Positions 35,640-47,300 of a stretch of 64,000 nucleotides of DNA are shown here, piece by piece. The position numbers were made by a program, and so were the translations under genes. The notes beneath the pieces were generated by a model. It was not told the origin of the DNA, made no database searches, and worked only from the letters and a program-made list of their open reading frames with translations. Each line of letters begins with the position of its first letter. The first letter of the stretch is position 1. Source of the DNA: Manis javanica (lineage: Eukaryota; Chordata; Mammalia; Pholidota; Manidae); NCBI RefSeq assembly GCF_040802235.1, contig NC_133158.1, positions 36,088,001-36,152,000 of the forward strand, in the 5' to 3' direction.

Positions 35640-38600
35640 CTATCAATAATCACCCTAAATGTAATGGTCTGAATGCACCAATCAAAAGACATAGAGTCAC
35701 TGAATGGATTAAAAAACAAGACCCATCTATATGCTGCCTCAAGAGAATCACTTCAAACCCAAAGACATACGCAGACTAAAAGTGAAGGGATGGAAAAAGA
35801 TATTTCATGCAACTAATAGGGAGAAAAAAGCCGGAGTTGCAGTACTTGTATCAGACAAAATAGACTTCAATACAAAGAAAGTCACAAGAGACAAAGAAGG
35901 ACATTATATAATGATAAAGGGGTCAGTCCAACAAGAGGATATAACCATTATAAATACCTATGCTCCCAACACAGGAGCACCCACATATGTGAAACAAATA
36001 CTAACAGAATTAAAGGGGGATATAGAATGCAATGCATTCATTTTAGGAGACTTCAACACACCATTCACTCCAAAGGACAGATCAACCAGACAGAAAATAA
36101 GTAAGGAGACAGAGGCACTGAACAATGTATTAGAACAGATGGACCTAAAGGACATCTACAGAACACTCGACTCAGAAGCAACAGGATACACATTCTTCTC
36201 AAGTGCACATAGAACATTTTCAAGAATAGACCACATACTAGGCCACAAAAAGGGCCTCAGTAAATTCATAAAGATCGAAATTGTACCAACCAGCTTCTCA
36301 GACCAAAAAGGTATGAAACTAGGAATAAAATACTCAAAGAAAATGATAAAGCCCACAAACACATGGAGGCTTAGTAACATGATCCTAAATAATCAATGGA
36401 TCAATGGCCAGATAAAAACAGGGATCAAACAATATATGGAGACAAATGACAACAATAATTTAATACCACAAAATCTGTGGGACACAGCAAAGGCCATGCT
36501 AAGAGGGAAATATACTGCAATACAGGCCTACTTCAGGAAAGAAGATCAATCCCAAATGAACAGTCTAAACTCACAATTAATGAAACTAGAAAAAGAAGAA
36601 CAAATGAGGCCCAAAGTCAGCAGAAGGAGGGACATAATAAAGATTAGAGCAGAAATAAATAAAATTGAGAAGATTAAAACAATAGAAAGAGTCGATGAGA
36701 GCAGGAGTTGTTTCTTTGAGAAAATAAACAAAATAGATAAACCATGAAAAAAAGAGGGTTTACGCACATAAACAGAATCACAAATGATAAAGGAAAAATC
36801 ACTGCAGACACCAGAGAAATACAAAGAAGTATGACAGGAAACTATGAAAAATTATATGCTAACAAATTGGAAAACCTAGAAGAAATGGACAACTTTCTAG
36901 AATAATACAACCTTGCAAGGCTAACCCAGAAAGAAACAGAAAATCTGATTAGACCAATTACCAGCAAGGAAATTGAATTGGTAATAAAAAAACTACCTAA
37001 GAACAAAACTCCTGGACCAGATGGCTTCAACTGCTGAATTTTATCAAACATTTAGTGAAGACCTAATGCCCATCCTCCTTAAAGTTTTTCCAAAAGTAGA
37101 AGAGGACAGAATACTCCCAAACTCATTCCATGAGGTCAGCATCACTCTAATACCAAAACCAGGCAAAGACACCACAAAAAAAGAAAATTACAGACCAATA
37201 TCCTCGATGAGCATAGATGCAAAAATACTCAACAAGATTAGCAAACCCAATTAAAAAATAAATCAAAAAGATCATCCACCATGATCAAGTAGGATTGATT
37301 CCAGGTATGGAAGGATGGTAGAACATTCGAAAATCCATCAACATCATCCACCACATCAACAAAAAGAAGGACAAAAACCACATGATCATCTCCACAGATG
37401 CTGAAAAAGCATTTGACAAAATTCAACATCCATTCATGATAAAAACTCTCAACAAAATGGGTATAAAGGAAAAGTACTCAAATAATAAAGGCCATATATG
37501 ACAGACCCGCAGCCAACATCATACTTGACAGTGAGAAGCTGAAACTATTCCTCTAATATTGGAAACAAGACAAGGATGCCCATTCTCCCCACTTTTATTC
37601 AACATAGTTCTGGAGGTCCTAGCCATGGCAATCAGACAGCACAAAGAAAGAGAAGGCATCCAGTCTGGCAAGGAAGAAGTTAAACTGTCCCTGTCTGCAG
37701 ATGACATGATATTGTACATAAAAATCCCTAAGGAATCCACTCCAAAACTACTAGATCTAATATCTGAATTCAACAAAGTTGTGGGATACAAAATTAATAC
37801 ACAGAAATCTGTTGCATTCCTATACACTAACGATGAACTAGCAGAAAGAGAAATCAGAAAAACAATTCCATTCACCATTGCATCAAAAAGAATAAAATAC
37901 CTAGGAATGAACATACCAAAGGAAGTGAAAGACCTATACTCTGAAAATTACAAGATACTCATGAGAGAAATTAAAGAAGATACCAATAAATGGGAACACG
38001 TCTTGTGATCATGCATAGGAAGAATTAATATAGTCAAAATGGCCATCCTGCCTAAAGCAATCTACAGATTCGATGCAATCCCTATCAAAATACCAACAGC
38101 ATTCTTCAACAAACTAGAGAAAATCATTCTAAAATTCATATGGAACCACAAAAGACCCCAAATGGCCAAAGCAATCCTGAGAAGGAAGAATAAAGCTGGG
38201 GGGATTATCCTCCCCAACTTCCAGCTCTACTACAAAGCCATAGTAATCAAAACAATTTGGTACTGGTACAAGAACAGACCCATAGACCAATGGAAGAGAC
38301 TAGAGAGCCCTGATATAAACCCAAGCATATATGGTCAATTAATATACAATAAAGGAGCCATGGACATACAATGGGGAAATGTCAGCCTCTTCAACAACTG
38401 GTGGTGGCAAAACTGGACAGCTACATGCAAGAGAATGAAACTGTATTATTGTCTAACCCCATACACAAAAGTAAACTCAAAATGGATCAAAGACCTGAAT
38501 GTAAGTCATGAAACCAAAAAACTCTTCGAAGAAAATGTAAGCAAATGTCTTGAATATAAACATAAGCAACTTTTTCCTGAACGCATCTCCTTGGGCAAGG

Positions 38601-39422
38601 GAAACAAAACAAAAAATAAACAAATGGGACTACATCAAGCTAAAAAGCTTCTGTACAGCAAAGGACACCATCAGCAGAACAAAAAGGCATCCTATAGTAT
38701 GGGAGAATATATTTGCAAATGACATACCTGACAAGGGGTTAACATCCAAAATACATGAAGAACTCACACGCCTCAACACACAAAAAGCAAATAACCCTAT
38801 TAAAAAATGGGCGGAGTATATGAACAGACACTTCTCCAAAGAAGAAATTCAAATGGCCAACTGGCAAATGAAAAGATGCTCCACATCACTAATTATCAGG
38901 GAAATGCAAATTAAAACCAAAATGAGATATCACCTCACACTTGTTAGGATGCCCAACATAGAAAATACTAGGAACAACAAATGCTGGCGAGGATATGGAG
39001 AAAGGGGAATCCCTCGTACACTGCTGGTGGGAATGTAAACTTGTTCAACCATTGTGGAAAGCAATATGGAGGTTCCTCAAAACACTCAAAATAGAAATAC
39101 CATTTGACCCGGGAATTGCACTCCTAGGAATTTACCCAAAGAAAACAACTTCTCAGATTCAAAAAGACCCTTGCACCCCTAGGTTTATCGCAGCACTATT
39201 TACAATAGCTAAGATATGGAAGCAACCTAAGTGTCCATCAGTAGAAGAATGGATAAAGAAGATGTGGTGTATATACACAATGGAATACTATTCAGCCTTA
39301 AGAAACAAACAAATCCTACCATTTACAACAACATGGATGGAGCTAGAGGGTTATGCTCAGTGGAATAAGTCAGGTAGAGAAAGACAAATACCAAATGATT
39401 TCCCTCATTTGTGGAGTATAAC
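35640..39422 (+). pseudogene. L1 ORF2 (endonuclease/reverse transcriptase), disrupted
   Basis: A 338-codon open piece at 35731-36747 covers the apurinic-type endonuclease (ILGDFNT at about 36043-36063, then DHILGHKK). The reverse transcriptase follows in fragments (37021-37254, 37559-38008). The catalytic motif reads SADDM (37694-37708) instead of FADDM, so even a repaired frame would carry a motif substitution. The C-terminal parts (38039-38722, 38550-39038, 38995-39438) lie in shifted frames. The ORF2 end is at TAA near 39420. At least five breaks in total. Confidence 0.9.
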
Positions 39423-39804
39423 AACGAAGCTAAATTGAAGGAACAAAACAGCAGGAGACTCACAGACTCCAAGAAGGGACTAGTGGTTACCAAAGGGAAG
39501 GGGATTGGAGAAGGCGGGTGGGGGGGGGGGAGAAGGGGATTGTGGGGTATCATGGTTGGTGCACATGGTGCTTGTGGGGTCAAGGGGAAGACAGTGTAGC
39601 TCAGAGAAGACAAATAGGGACTCTGTGGCATCTAACTACACTGATGGACACTGACTGTAATGGGGTATGGGGGGGGACTCTATAATAAGGGTGAATGTAA
39701 TAACCACATTGTTTTTCTTGTGAACCTTCAGAAGAGTGTATATCAATGATACTTAACAAAAAATAAATTTAAAAGAAAGGAAAAAAAATGAAAGCACATT
39801 GATG

Positions 39805-40484
39805 TTTACTTTGAACTTTCTTTGCATGGGTTAAGGATAAAAAACACAAAGTCTCTCCTGGTGAATCTTTGATACTTGCCAGCACTTATATTGTAATCTT
39901 TCTGCCACAGTAATGACCATACTTCATTATAGTGCAGCCCTTTACAGTTGCAAGGGCCTGTGCGTGGTGTGATTATCTGATCCTAAGAAAGCCTAATTTT
40001 GATTACTAATAATAGCTTACATGTATAGAGAATTTGCTACGTTTATAAGAATTATCTAATAGTGGGTGCTTAATAAGTGCTGAATGAATGAAGCTTTCAA
40101 AGGTGGATGTGGGCAGAGAAGAAATAGGGAACTGCTTCTTTGACTGAAGAACTCATTTTATGAGGCTAGAAGCTGCCCCTAAAGCAAAGGTGGCCTTGAG
40201 TCTCCCTGTTATATTGAGGGGACCCTCAGGGCAGGACCAGGACTCTGAAACTGCCCTGAGTCATTCTGGTGAACAGCCAGAGCTTGGTAAGAGACCCTGG
40301 CAGAGCCTTTTCCTGCTCTGAAAAACTAGAGATAAAAAGAGAGAGTTGGTGCCACCTGGAGGGCAAGGGCAGGCACCTTAGGTGAAGGCTGGAAAATTCT
40401 TAGAACCAATCAGTTGTTATAGTTGGGAAGGGGTGGGGGTGGGAGTGGTGAGAAGGTACCATAAAAATAATCTCTTCTTTTTTT
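39805..40484. other. Gene-free stretch with a MIR-like scrap
   Basis: 39995-40090 resembles MIR in reverse ('aatagcttacatgtatagagaatttgc ... tgcttaataagtgctgaatgaatga'). No gene is visible. Confidence 0.45.
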
Positions 40485-40604
40485 TAATTTAAATTTTATT
40501 GAGATAACTGTAGATTCACGAGCAGTTGTGAGAAATAATACAGAGAGATATTGCATACCATTTATACAATTTCCCTCAATGGTAACATTTCCAAAACTAT
40601 AGTA
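40485..40604 (-). mobile_element. L1 3'-end fragment, reverse strand
   Basis: A T-run, then 'ttattgagataactgtagattcacgagcagttgtgagaaataatacagagagat', typical of a reversed L1ME/L1M 3' end. Confidence 0.75.
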
Positions 40605-42325
40605 TACAGATCAATGGAATAGAGTTCCAGATATAAACCCATACATTATGGCCAACTGATTTTTGACACAGGTGATAACATAATCCAGTGGGGAAAAGAA
40701 CAGTCTTTTCAACAAGTGGCGCTTTTACAACTGGATATCTACATGCAAAAAAATGAAGTTGGACCCCTACCTCACACCATATACAAAAACTTACTCAAAA
40801 TGGGCCAAAGATCTAAGTGTAAGAGATACAACTATAAAACTCTTAGAAAAACATATAAGGATAAATCTTCATGACCATGGCTTAAGCAATGATTTCTTAT
40901 ATGTGACACCCAAGACATAAACAACAGAAGAAAAAAATCAGATAAATTGGGCCTTATCAAAATAAAAAAACTTCTGTGCTACACTATAAGCGAAAAGACA
41001 ACCCACAGAATGGGAGGAAATGTTGGCAAATCGTATACAGTCACACCTCCTCTTATTGCACTTCACTTGTTATGCTTTGCAGATACTGCATCTTTTATAA
41101 ATTGAAGGTTTGTGGCAACCCTGTGTTGAGCAAGTCTATCGATACCATTCTTCCAACAGCATTTGCTTACTTTGAGTCTTTGTGTCACATTTTGGTAATT
41201 ATCACAATATTTCAAACTCTTCCACTATTATTATATTTGTTATGGTGATCTATGATCAGTGATTATGACTCACTAAAAGCTCAAATGATGGCTAGCATTT
41301 TTAACAATAAAGTGTTTTTTAATTAAGGCATGTACTTTTTTTAGGCATAATGCTGTTGTGCATTTAATAGTCTATAGTACAGTGTAAACATAAGTTTTAT
41401 ATGCACAGGAATGAAAAAATTCCTTTGACTCACTTTGTTGTGATACTTGTTTTGTGCAGTGGTCTGGAACCAAACCCACAGTATCTCTGAGATATGCTTG
41501 TATATGGATGTAGTATCCAGAATATATAAAGTACTTTTACAACTCTACAATGAAAAGACAACCCAATTTTAACATGGGCAAAATACTTTAGTAGGTATTT
41601 CTTCAAATAAGATATATCAATGCCCAGTAAGAACATGAAAATATGCTCAACATCATCAACCACCAGGGAAATGAAAATGAAGACCACAGTGAGATACCGC
41701 TTCACACCCACTAGGATGGCTATAATAAAAAACACAGTAACAAGTGTTGGTGAGGATGTGGAGAAATTAGAAGCCTTATCCATTGCTGGTGGGAATGTAA
41801 AGTGGTGTAGATGCTTTGGAAAACTGCCAGTTTCTCAAAAAGTTAAACATAAGTTATGATATGACCGAGCATTTCTACTCCAAGGTATATACCCAAGAGC
41901 AATGAAAACATGTCACACAGTCTTGTATACAAATGTTCATAGCAGCATTATTCACAAGATCCAAAAAGTGGAGACAACCCAAATGTCCATCAACCAGTGA
42001 ATGTTTCAACAAATGCGGTACATCCATTAACTGGAATATCATTCAGCAATAAAAGCACCAATTTCATGCTATGAAATGAATGGATCTTGAAAACAGTATG
42101 CTCACTGAAAGAAGTCAGACATACAAAGGCCACATCTTATATGATCCCATTTATATGCAATATCCAGAATGGGAAAATCCATAGTGACTGAAAGTAGAAT
42201 AATGGTTTGGGAGGGGAGTGAGGATGGAGAATACTGCTAATGGATATGGGTTTCTTTTGGGGGTGAGGAAATGTTCTAGAATTAGAGGTGATGGTTACAC
42301 AACTTCTTAAATATATTAAGAACCA
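40605..42325 (+). mobile_element. Old L1 fragment interrupted by a Tigger element
   Basis: The ORF2 C-terminal region and 3'UTR of an L1M run from 'agatcaatggaatagagttccagatataaaccc' to about 42325. The sequence is continuous across the Tigger insertion: left of it 'aatgttggcaaatcgta', right of it 'tggatgtagtatccagaatatataaag'. That is the normal L1 order and shows the Tigger element is the younger of the two. Confidence 0.85.
41038..41500. mobile_element. Nonautonomous Tigger (TcMar) DNA transposon
   Basis: A 463-bp element with inverted ends (CAGTCACACCTC... and ...GAGATATGCTTG) flanked by TA on both sides (41036-41037, 41501-41502), as expected for Tc1/mariner elements. The internal text ('gcaaccctgtgttgagcaagtctatcg', 'acaataaagtgttttttaattaagg') matches both ends of Tigger1 with the transposase gene deleted. 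Confidence 0.9.
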
Positions 42326-43089
42326 CTTTTTTCTAAACTGAAATACAGTTGACATATAATATTGAATTGTGCACTTTAGAGGGGTGAATTTTGTGGTATG
42401 TGGAATATACCTCAATTTTTTTAAAAACTAGAAAAATTGATAAAAAACAATATCACAACCAGGATATTAGTTACAATCTTATTCAGATTTCCCTGGTTTT
42501 TCTCTTGTACTTTCAGGATTCTGTGTTTCTACATAGGATTTAGCAATCGTCATGAAGAATGTGTATCACATTTAAAAAATAATAAAAAAAACTACAATTA
42601 TATATTACACTCCATACTTAACAGCTGGAGTCACAACCCACAATTCTCATTCCCAGAAAAGTACTGTAAAAATTGTCCTTGGTATATTTTTAGTATCATA
42701 ACATAAAAGGATATTTTAATCTAACACAATTCATCTGTATTTCACCATTTTAACAACAATCCAGATCTCTGGGATTCCTTTCTGGTTTTTAACCATGAGG
42801 CATATTTATTTCATCTTAATTATGAATATTTTTATACACTGCTTTTCTCATTTAATGTCTCATGTGTTGTAAGAAGTTTGCATGTTGCCTCCCAAGTCAT
42901 TAGAAATACTTCATCCGATGGGTATACTGTAATTCCCTTAATCATCCCCTTATCTATGAACATTTAGGATGTTTCCAATAATCCTGCTGCAAACTGCTGC
43001 AGTGGGCAACTTTATTTTCTTCTTTTCGATGATATCCTCCGGATAAGGGGTGGGATTACTGGTTAAAGATTTTGAACTTCTTTCTGGCT
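42326..43089. other. Gene-free stretch, unassigned old repeats
   Basis: 42330-42430 resembles a reversed L1 3' end ('aactgaaatacagttgacatataatattg'). 42700-43080 has a LINE-like look, but I cannot place it. No gene. Confidence 0.4.
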
Positions 43090-43900
43090 CTTGACAATTT
43101 CACTTTGGCTCAAGATCTGCTCTCCGCCTCCCCTGCTTCCCTTTGGTCCCCAGCCTCAGCCTCAGCATAGCCTGACCCTAAAGGCAGGTCCCTCCCTCCC
43201 AACCCCTCCTTCCGCTTTACTGTCATTCCCTCACCTCTGCCCCAGCCGCCCACCACTTCTCTCCCCAATCCTCACTCACCAGGGCTCCTTCTCCTCCAGG
43301 CTTTGGGCTCTGCCGCCTCCCCAGGCAAGCTGGTGCCACGTCTCAGCGCTCCACCATCCCGTTTGCCGCAGCCAATGCAGTGTGGCACGCTGGCACGCGC
43401 TGTCCTTACTTTGGCCTCAGGATGTCCCGCACAGGTCCCCTGGAAGACCTGGGTGATGTTTCATTTTCTCCTTCCCTTTCCTTTCTGTCCCCAGTGCTAG
43501 GCGACGCACCCGGGAAGCGCTATTTAAAAAGTACATTTAAGTTTTTGTGCTCCTGTTTACTTTAGTTAGATCTCTGAAAGCTAATAAAATATACAGCAGT
43601 TTACACCAGGAGCAGATGTTATGGCGGTGAGCAGATACGAATTATAAGAGCAAACCCATGCAGTAATGCATGCAACAAGAATTTACTGAGCACCTACTAT
43701 ATGCCAACTTTACAGCAGTGAATAAGTCAATAAAAGATAAAATTACAGTGTGTTAGGTGGTGATTCGAGCTCGGGAGAAAAATCAGGTGGGTGGGGGAAA
43801 GGGACTGAAAGTGAGCAGTGTCTAGCGAGGCGTCCCTCAGAAGGTGGCAATGGCAGAACAGCTCATGTTAATTGGGTGTCAACCGCGGGCCGGGATGCTA
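43090..43900. other. Pyrimidine-rich flank upstream of the COPG1 promoter
   Basis: CT-rich with rising GC, no supported exon. 43665-43740 contains an ancient repeat scrap ('gaatttactgagcacctactatatgcc'). Confidence 0.45.
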
Positions 43901-44126
43901 GGGGTCTCTCCTCCGAAAGCCCGTTTAAACACACACGAAGCAGGGACGCATGGACTGATTTAAAGAACTACTGCACTCAATGTACAGATAAGGAGGGTGT
44001 AAGGGGCAGAGCGGGGCTGCCCGACAGTCTCAGTCTAAAGCCCCCACCCTCTCCTCAGTCCCCGACCCCGGGACAGTCCCCGGCAATGACCAGGTTAAAG
44101 CAGGACACCGCGACGCTGTCGAAAAA

Positions 44127-44138
44127 TGCGCACGCGCA
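44127..44138. promoter_or_regulatory. NRF1-type site 1
   Basis: TGCGCACGCGCA matches the NRF1 consensus (YGCGCAYGCGCR) as a near-palindrome. Confidence 0.8.
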
Positions 44139-44148
44139 GAGCCTGGAG

Positions 44149-44160
44149 TGCGCCTGCGCA
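44149..44160. promoter_or_regulatory. NRF1-type site 2
   Basis: TGCGCCTGCGCA, one step from the NRF1 consensus. It starts 22 bp after site 1, about two helical turns, so both would face the same side of DNA. Confidence 0.7.
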
Positions 44161-44182
44161 TCGCGTAGGGTTACGTGGCCGG

Positions 44183-44190
44183 CCGGAAGT
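44183..44190 (+). promoter_or_regulatory. ETS-family site
   Basis: CCGGAAGT is the core ETS/GABP element, 89 bp before the ATG. It is often found near start sites in TATA-less promoters. Confidence 0.75.
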
Positions 44191-44278
44191 GGCCTGCACA
44201 GAACCGCTGCGGTACCAACTCTGCTAGCGGTCTGGGTCCAGCACTGGGTTGCTACTTTGCGTCCCCGCCGGTACCAAC

Positions 44279-44315
44279 ATGCTGAAGAAATTCGACAAGA
44301 AAGACGAGGAATCGG
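44279..44315 (+). CDS. COPG1: COPG1 exon 1 (coding part)
   Basis: Encodes residues 1-12 ([12 protein letters not shown]) plus the first base of Gly13. Donor G|GTGAGT. The 5'UTR lies immediately upstream, with its exact start unknown. Confidence 0.97.
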
Positions 44316-47300
44316 GTGAGTGGGCCCAGACTGGGTCTAGGCCTGGGGGATACAGGACCCTCGCGCAAGCTCTTAGCACTCTCCCTGGGAGACTTTCTTC
44401 GGGGCGTTTGTTATGACGCCTGGCGGCGGCCCATTCAGGAGCAGGGCCTTATGTGAAGTTCACACCTGGTCAGTGGCAGGCATCGGAGAGCCAGAGCATG
44501 CTCCACTAATCCCTCACTCCTAAGCTCGGACCGCGATTCGTTGGCTGACCTTGGGCGGGGTCACGCGCCTATCCGGGCCTCAGTTTCCCCATCTGTCAGG
44601 GGAGGAGACCGGGCCAGATGCTCATTTGTTACTTTCCCAGTCCCACCTGTTGGGACTAGGCGGGGGCTGCGTTGGCGCTGGCCAAACTGGGGCGGAATCT
44701 AAATTGCAGTGTCCTGTGGCTGATAACCACATGATGATTCTCATTTTTAATTCAGCAAACAATTATTAAGCGCTTACAGCATGCCAGGCTCTGTACTGAG
44801 TCCTGGCGCAGTGCCCAGAATCTTGGAGCCTGATCTGGGAATATTTGAATAGTGACAAGCATAGGAGACAGAAGCCAACCAAATAATCACATGCAGTTAA
44901 TCACAAATGTGACATCTGCTGTGAAAAAATCATAGTGTCTGAGAGACGGTGGTCCCTACATATAGTAGGGAGTCAGTAAATACCAGTTGCATAAAGGAAT
45001 GCAAGACCTGGCACTTCGAGAAGCACAGAAGGACGGTCCCAGGGCTTCTAGGTAACTGTAAGTGGTTTGGGGTAGGGGGAGCCCCCTTGCAGGAGAGCGG
45101 TAGGATCTATACCCAGGTAGAGGTTTGCCATTCCAAAGGACTTTAAGCCTGACTGTGTAGACCACAGGGACATCTTTCCCTTCTCTGTCTCTGCAAGCAT
45201 GTTAAAATTCAGGGTTGCAACCTGTAGTCAGCCTTCTCTGTTCTCTGCCTGTAGGTGGAGGCTCCAACCCATTCCAGCACCTTGAGAAGAGTGCAGTACT
45301 CCAGGAGGTAAGACAGGCAGACATGTCTTCCAACATAAATATTCACAATTGATGCAATCAAAATACACATTCAAAGTGCTGATTTAAAGAATGACATGGA
45401 AGAAAACCTATTCCTGGAAAGACAGGAAAACTCTGATCCTGCAGAGAGTTCATTATGCTTACATTTTTGTGTTTGTTTGTTTCTCCTTCCAGTGAACAAG
45501 CATTTACTATCTGTTAGTCAATAAGTCAGCACATCCCTAACCAACATCTAGGGAAGACATCAGGATTTGTTAATAGATGAATTAAGGAAGAAGCAAAAGA
45601 AAACTCTTTCCTTATGAAAATAGACTTGTCTAGGCAAGCATATTTATTTAACCTGGGACATCTCAGACTTGTTCTTGTGGGTAGTCAACGGAGAAATACA
45701 CTGGGCTTGAAGGTAATATCATTGGTCACTTCTTTTTAGGCCCGTGTATTTAACGAAACTCCTATCAACCCTCGGAAATGTGCCCACATCCTCACCAAGA
45801 TCCTTTACCTTATAAACCAGGTATCAGGGTGAGGCTTGGGGGTGGGGAAAACAGTGCTGGAGGATGTTGGGGGACTGGTGTGCACAAGTCAGATAGCGCT
45901 TAGGCTGTTTGACAGCCCCTGGGGGGTTGTAACCAGCGGCCAGCCCTGGGTCCTCTTGGTGTCTAACTCTCATGTGTTGCCCTTGATGGTGCCTCTGCAG
46001 GGTGTGAGGATCTGGTCTGGGCTGATGTGGCAGAAGGTGCCTTCTGCCCTCTCTGTCCCAAGCTGAAACTTTCTTGCTTAAAACAGGGGGAGCACCTGGG
46101 GACCACAGAAGCAACCGAGGCCTTCTTTGCCATGACCAAGCTCTTCCAGTCCAACGATGTAAGTGCCCGAAGCCCAGCTTTCCTTGAGAGGATTTTAATT
46201 TAGTCCACAGCTGCTGTGTGTATCCACAGCTATGACAGGGTGGTGGTAGGGCCCAGGGAGGCTGGTCTCCCCCATCAGTGTGGGCTACCTTTGTGTCAAT
46301 TGGAGTTTTCTTTTCCTAACCTTGGCCCTCATGCTGAGCCAGTGGCCATAGGGCCTTTCTCATCCCTTTCTCATGGCATCTCATCCCAGCCCACACTCCG
46401 TCGGATGTGCTACTTGACAATTAAGGAGATGTCTTGCATTGCAGAGGATGTCATCATCGTTACTAGCAGGTGAGTCCTGAGCCTGTGGATGGCTCCTCTG
46501 ATGGATTCCACTGACACAGGCCATTTTTTTCTCATGGCTATCAGGCAGTGAGACTTTGTTTGAGATATTGCCAGGCTCCCTTTCCTCTTCTGTCTTCCTC
46601 ATCCTTTAGTTACTACTGCCCACCCCATGGCAGCCTCTAGAATGTGCAGTTTCCCTTTTAATTTAGGCACAAACCCTTCCTTCCCTGGTTCCTCTTAGTC
46701 AACTGAGCCAGCCTGGAACTTTCACAATGACTTTGTTAGTGAGTACCAAGAAGAAAAGACAAGAAAGTCAGACAGAGAGAATGCAGGGGGCCTACACACA
46801 GGCTTGCTTATTAAGTACTGGTTTCTGCATCAGGCTGAGTTATGCAAGGGACAGATGGGACTAAATTAAAATCCCTGCCCTGAAGAACTGGGGCTTAGTC
46901 CTCTTACTTCTTGCCCCAGTTTGGGTTGGTGGGGATGTTACACATTCATTTGCATTTAGAAAATATTAAGTGTCTGCCAGTCCCTGTGTGTAGTTCTGGG
47001 AATATAGCAGCAAACAAAACAGACATGGTCTGTGCAGCCCCAGAATTTACAGAGAAATAACCAGGCAGAGAGATGTTAGGGTGTCATACAGTTTATCACG
47101 GAAAGTATGATAGGCTGTGAGCACAAGGCTATCCGGCTTGAATTTAGGTCAGGAAGGGCCTAGAACTATCTGAGCAATATCTTGAGAGGAGTAAGAAATG
47201 GCAGGACGGTGTGTGTGGGGGTGAGAGGCGGGTGGAGGTGAGCGGTCAGGGACTGCCCCAGGCTGAGTAAACAGCCAATGCCAAGGCCTGGAGAGGAGAG

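Larger units (their letters stand above)
33514..39790 (+). mobile_element. Nearly full-length L1 (about 6.28 kb), inactivated
   Basis: One L1 with 5'UTR (about 33514-34533), ORF1 remnant, ORF2 remnant, 3'UTR (about 39423-39720) and A-rich tail (39755-39790). It is flanked by 14-bp sequences that agree at 12 of 14 positions, 33500-33513 and 39791-39804 (AAAACACAATGATG and AAAGCACATTGATG), a plausible target-site duplication. The length is normal for a mammalian L1. Both reading frames carry several stops and frameshifts, so the copy is dead. It is the best local reference for the truncated copies at 7.4, 14.5, 21.3 and 25-31 kb. Confidence 0.9.
43900..44630 (+). promoter_or_regulatory. COPG1: COPG1 CpG-island promoter
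   Basis: GC- and CpG-rich sequence spanning the 5'UTR, exon 1 and the start of intron 1, with no TATA box near the start. It holds two NRF1-type palindromes and an ETS site within 150 bp upstream of the ATG. This architecture is typical of housekeeping genes. The start site was not determined and probably lies between about 44185 and 44260. Confidence 0.85.

Noticed and set aside
40485..42325. A single L1 with 5' inversion (twin priming) at about 40604
   Set aside because: The minus-strand piece is a 3' end and the plus-strand part also runs to its own 3'UTR near 42325. Two separate fragments are more likely than one inverted insertion.
43750..44319. 189-codon + frame overlapping the COPG1 start
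   Set aside because: It runs through the CpG-island promoter in another frame. GC-rich DNA lacks stops, and there is no domain or independent start context.
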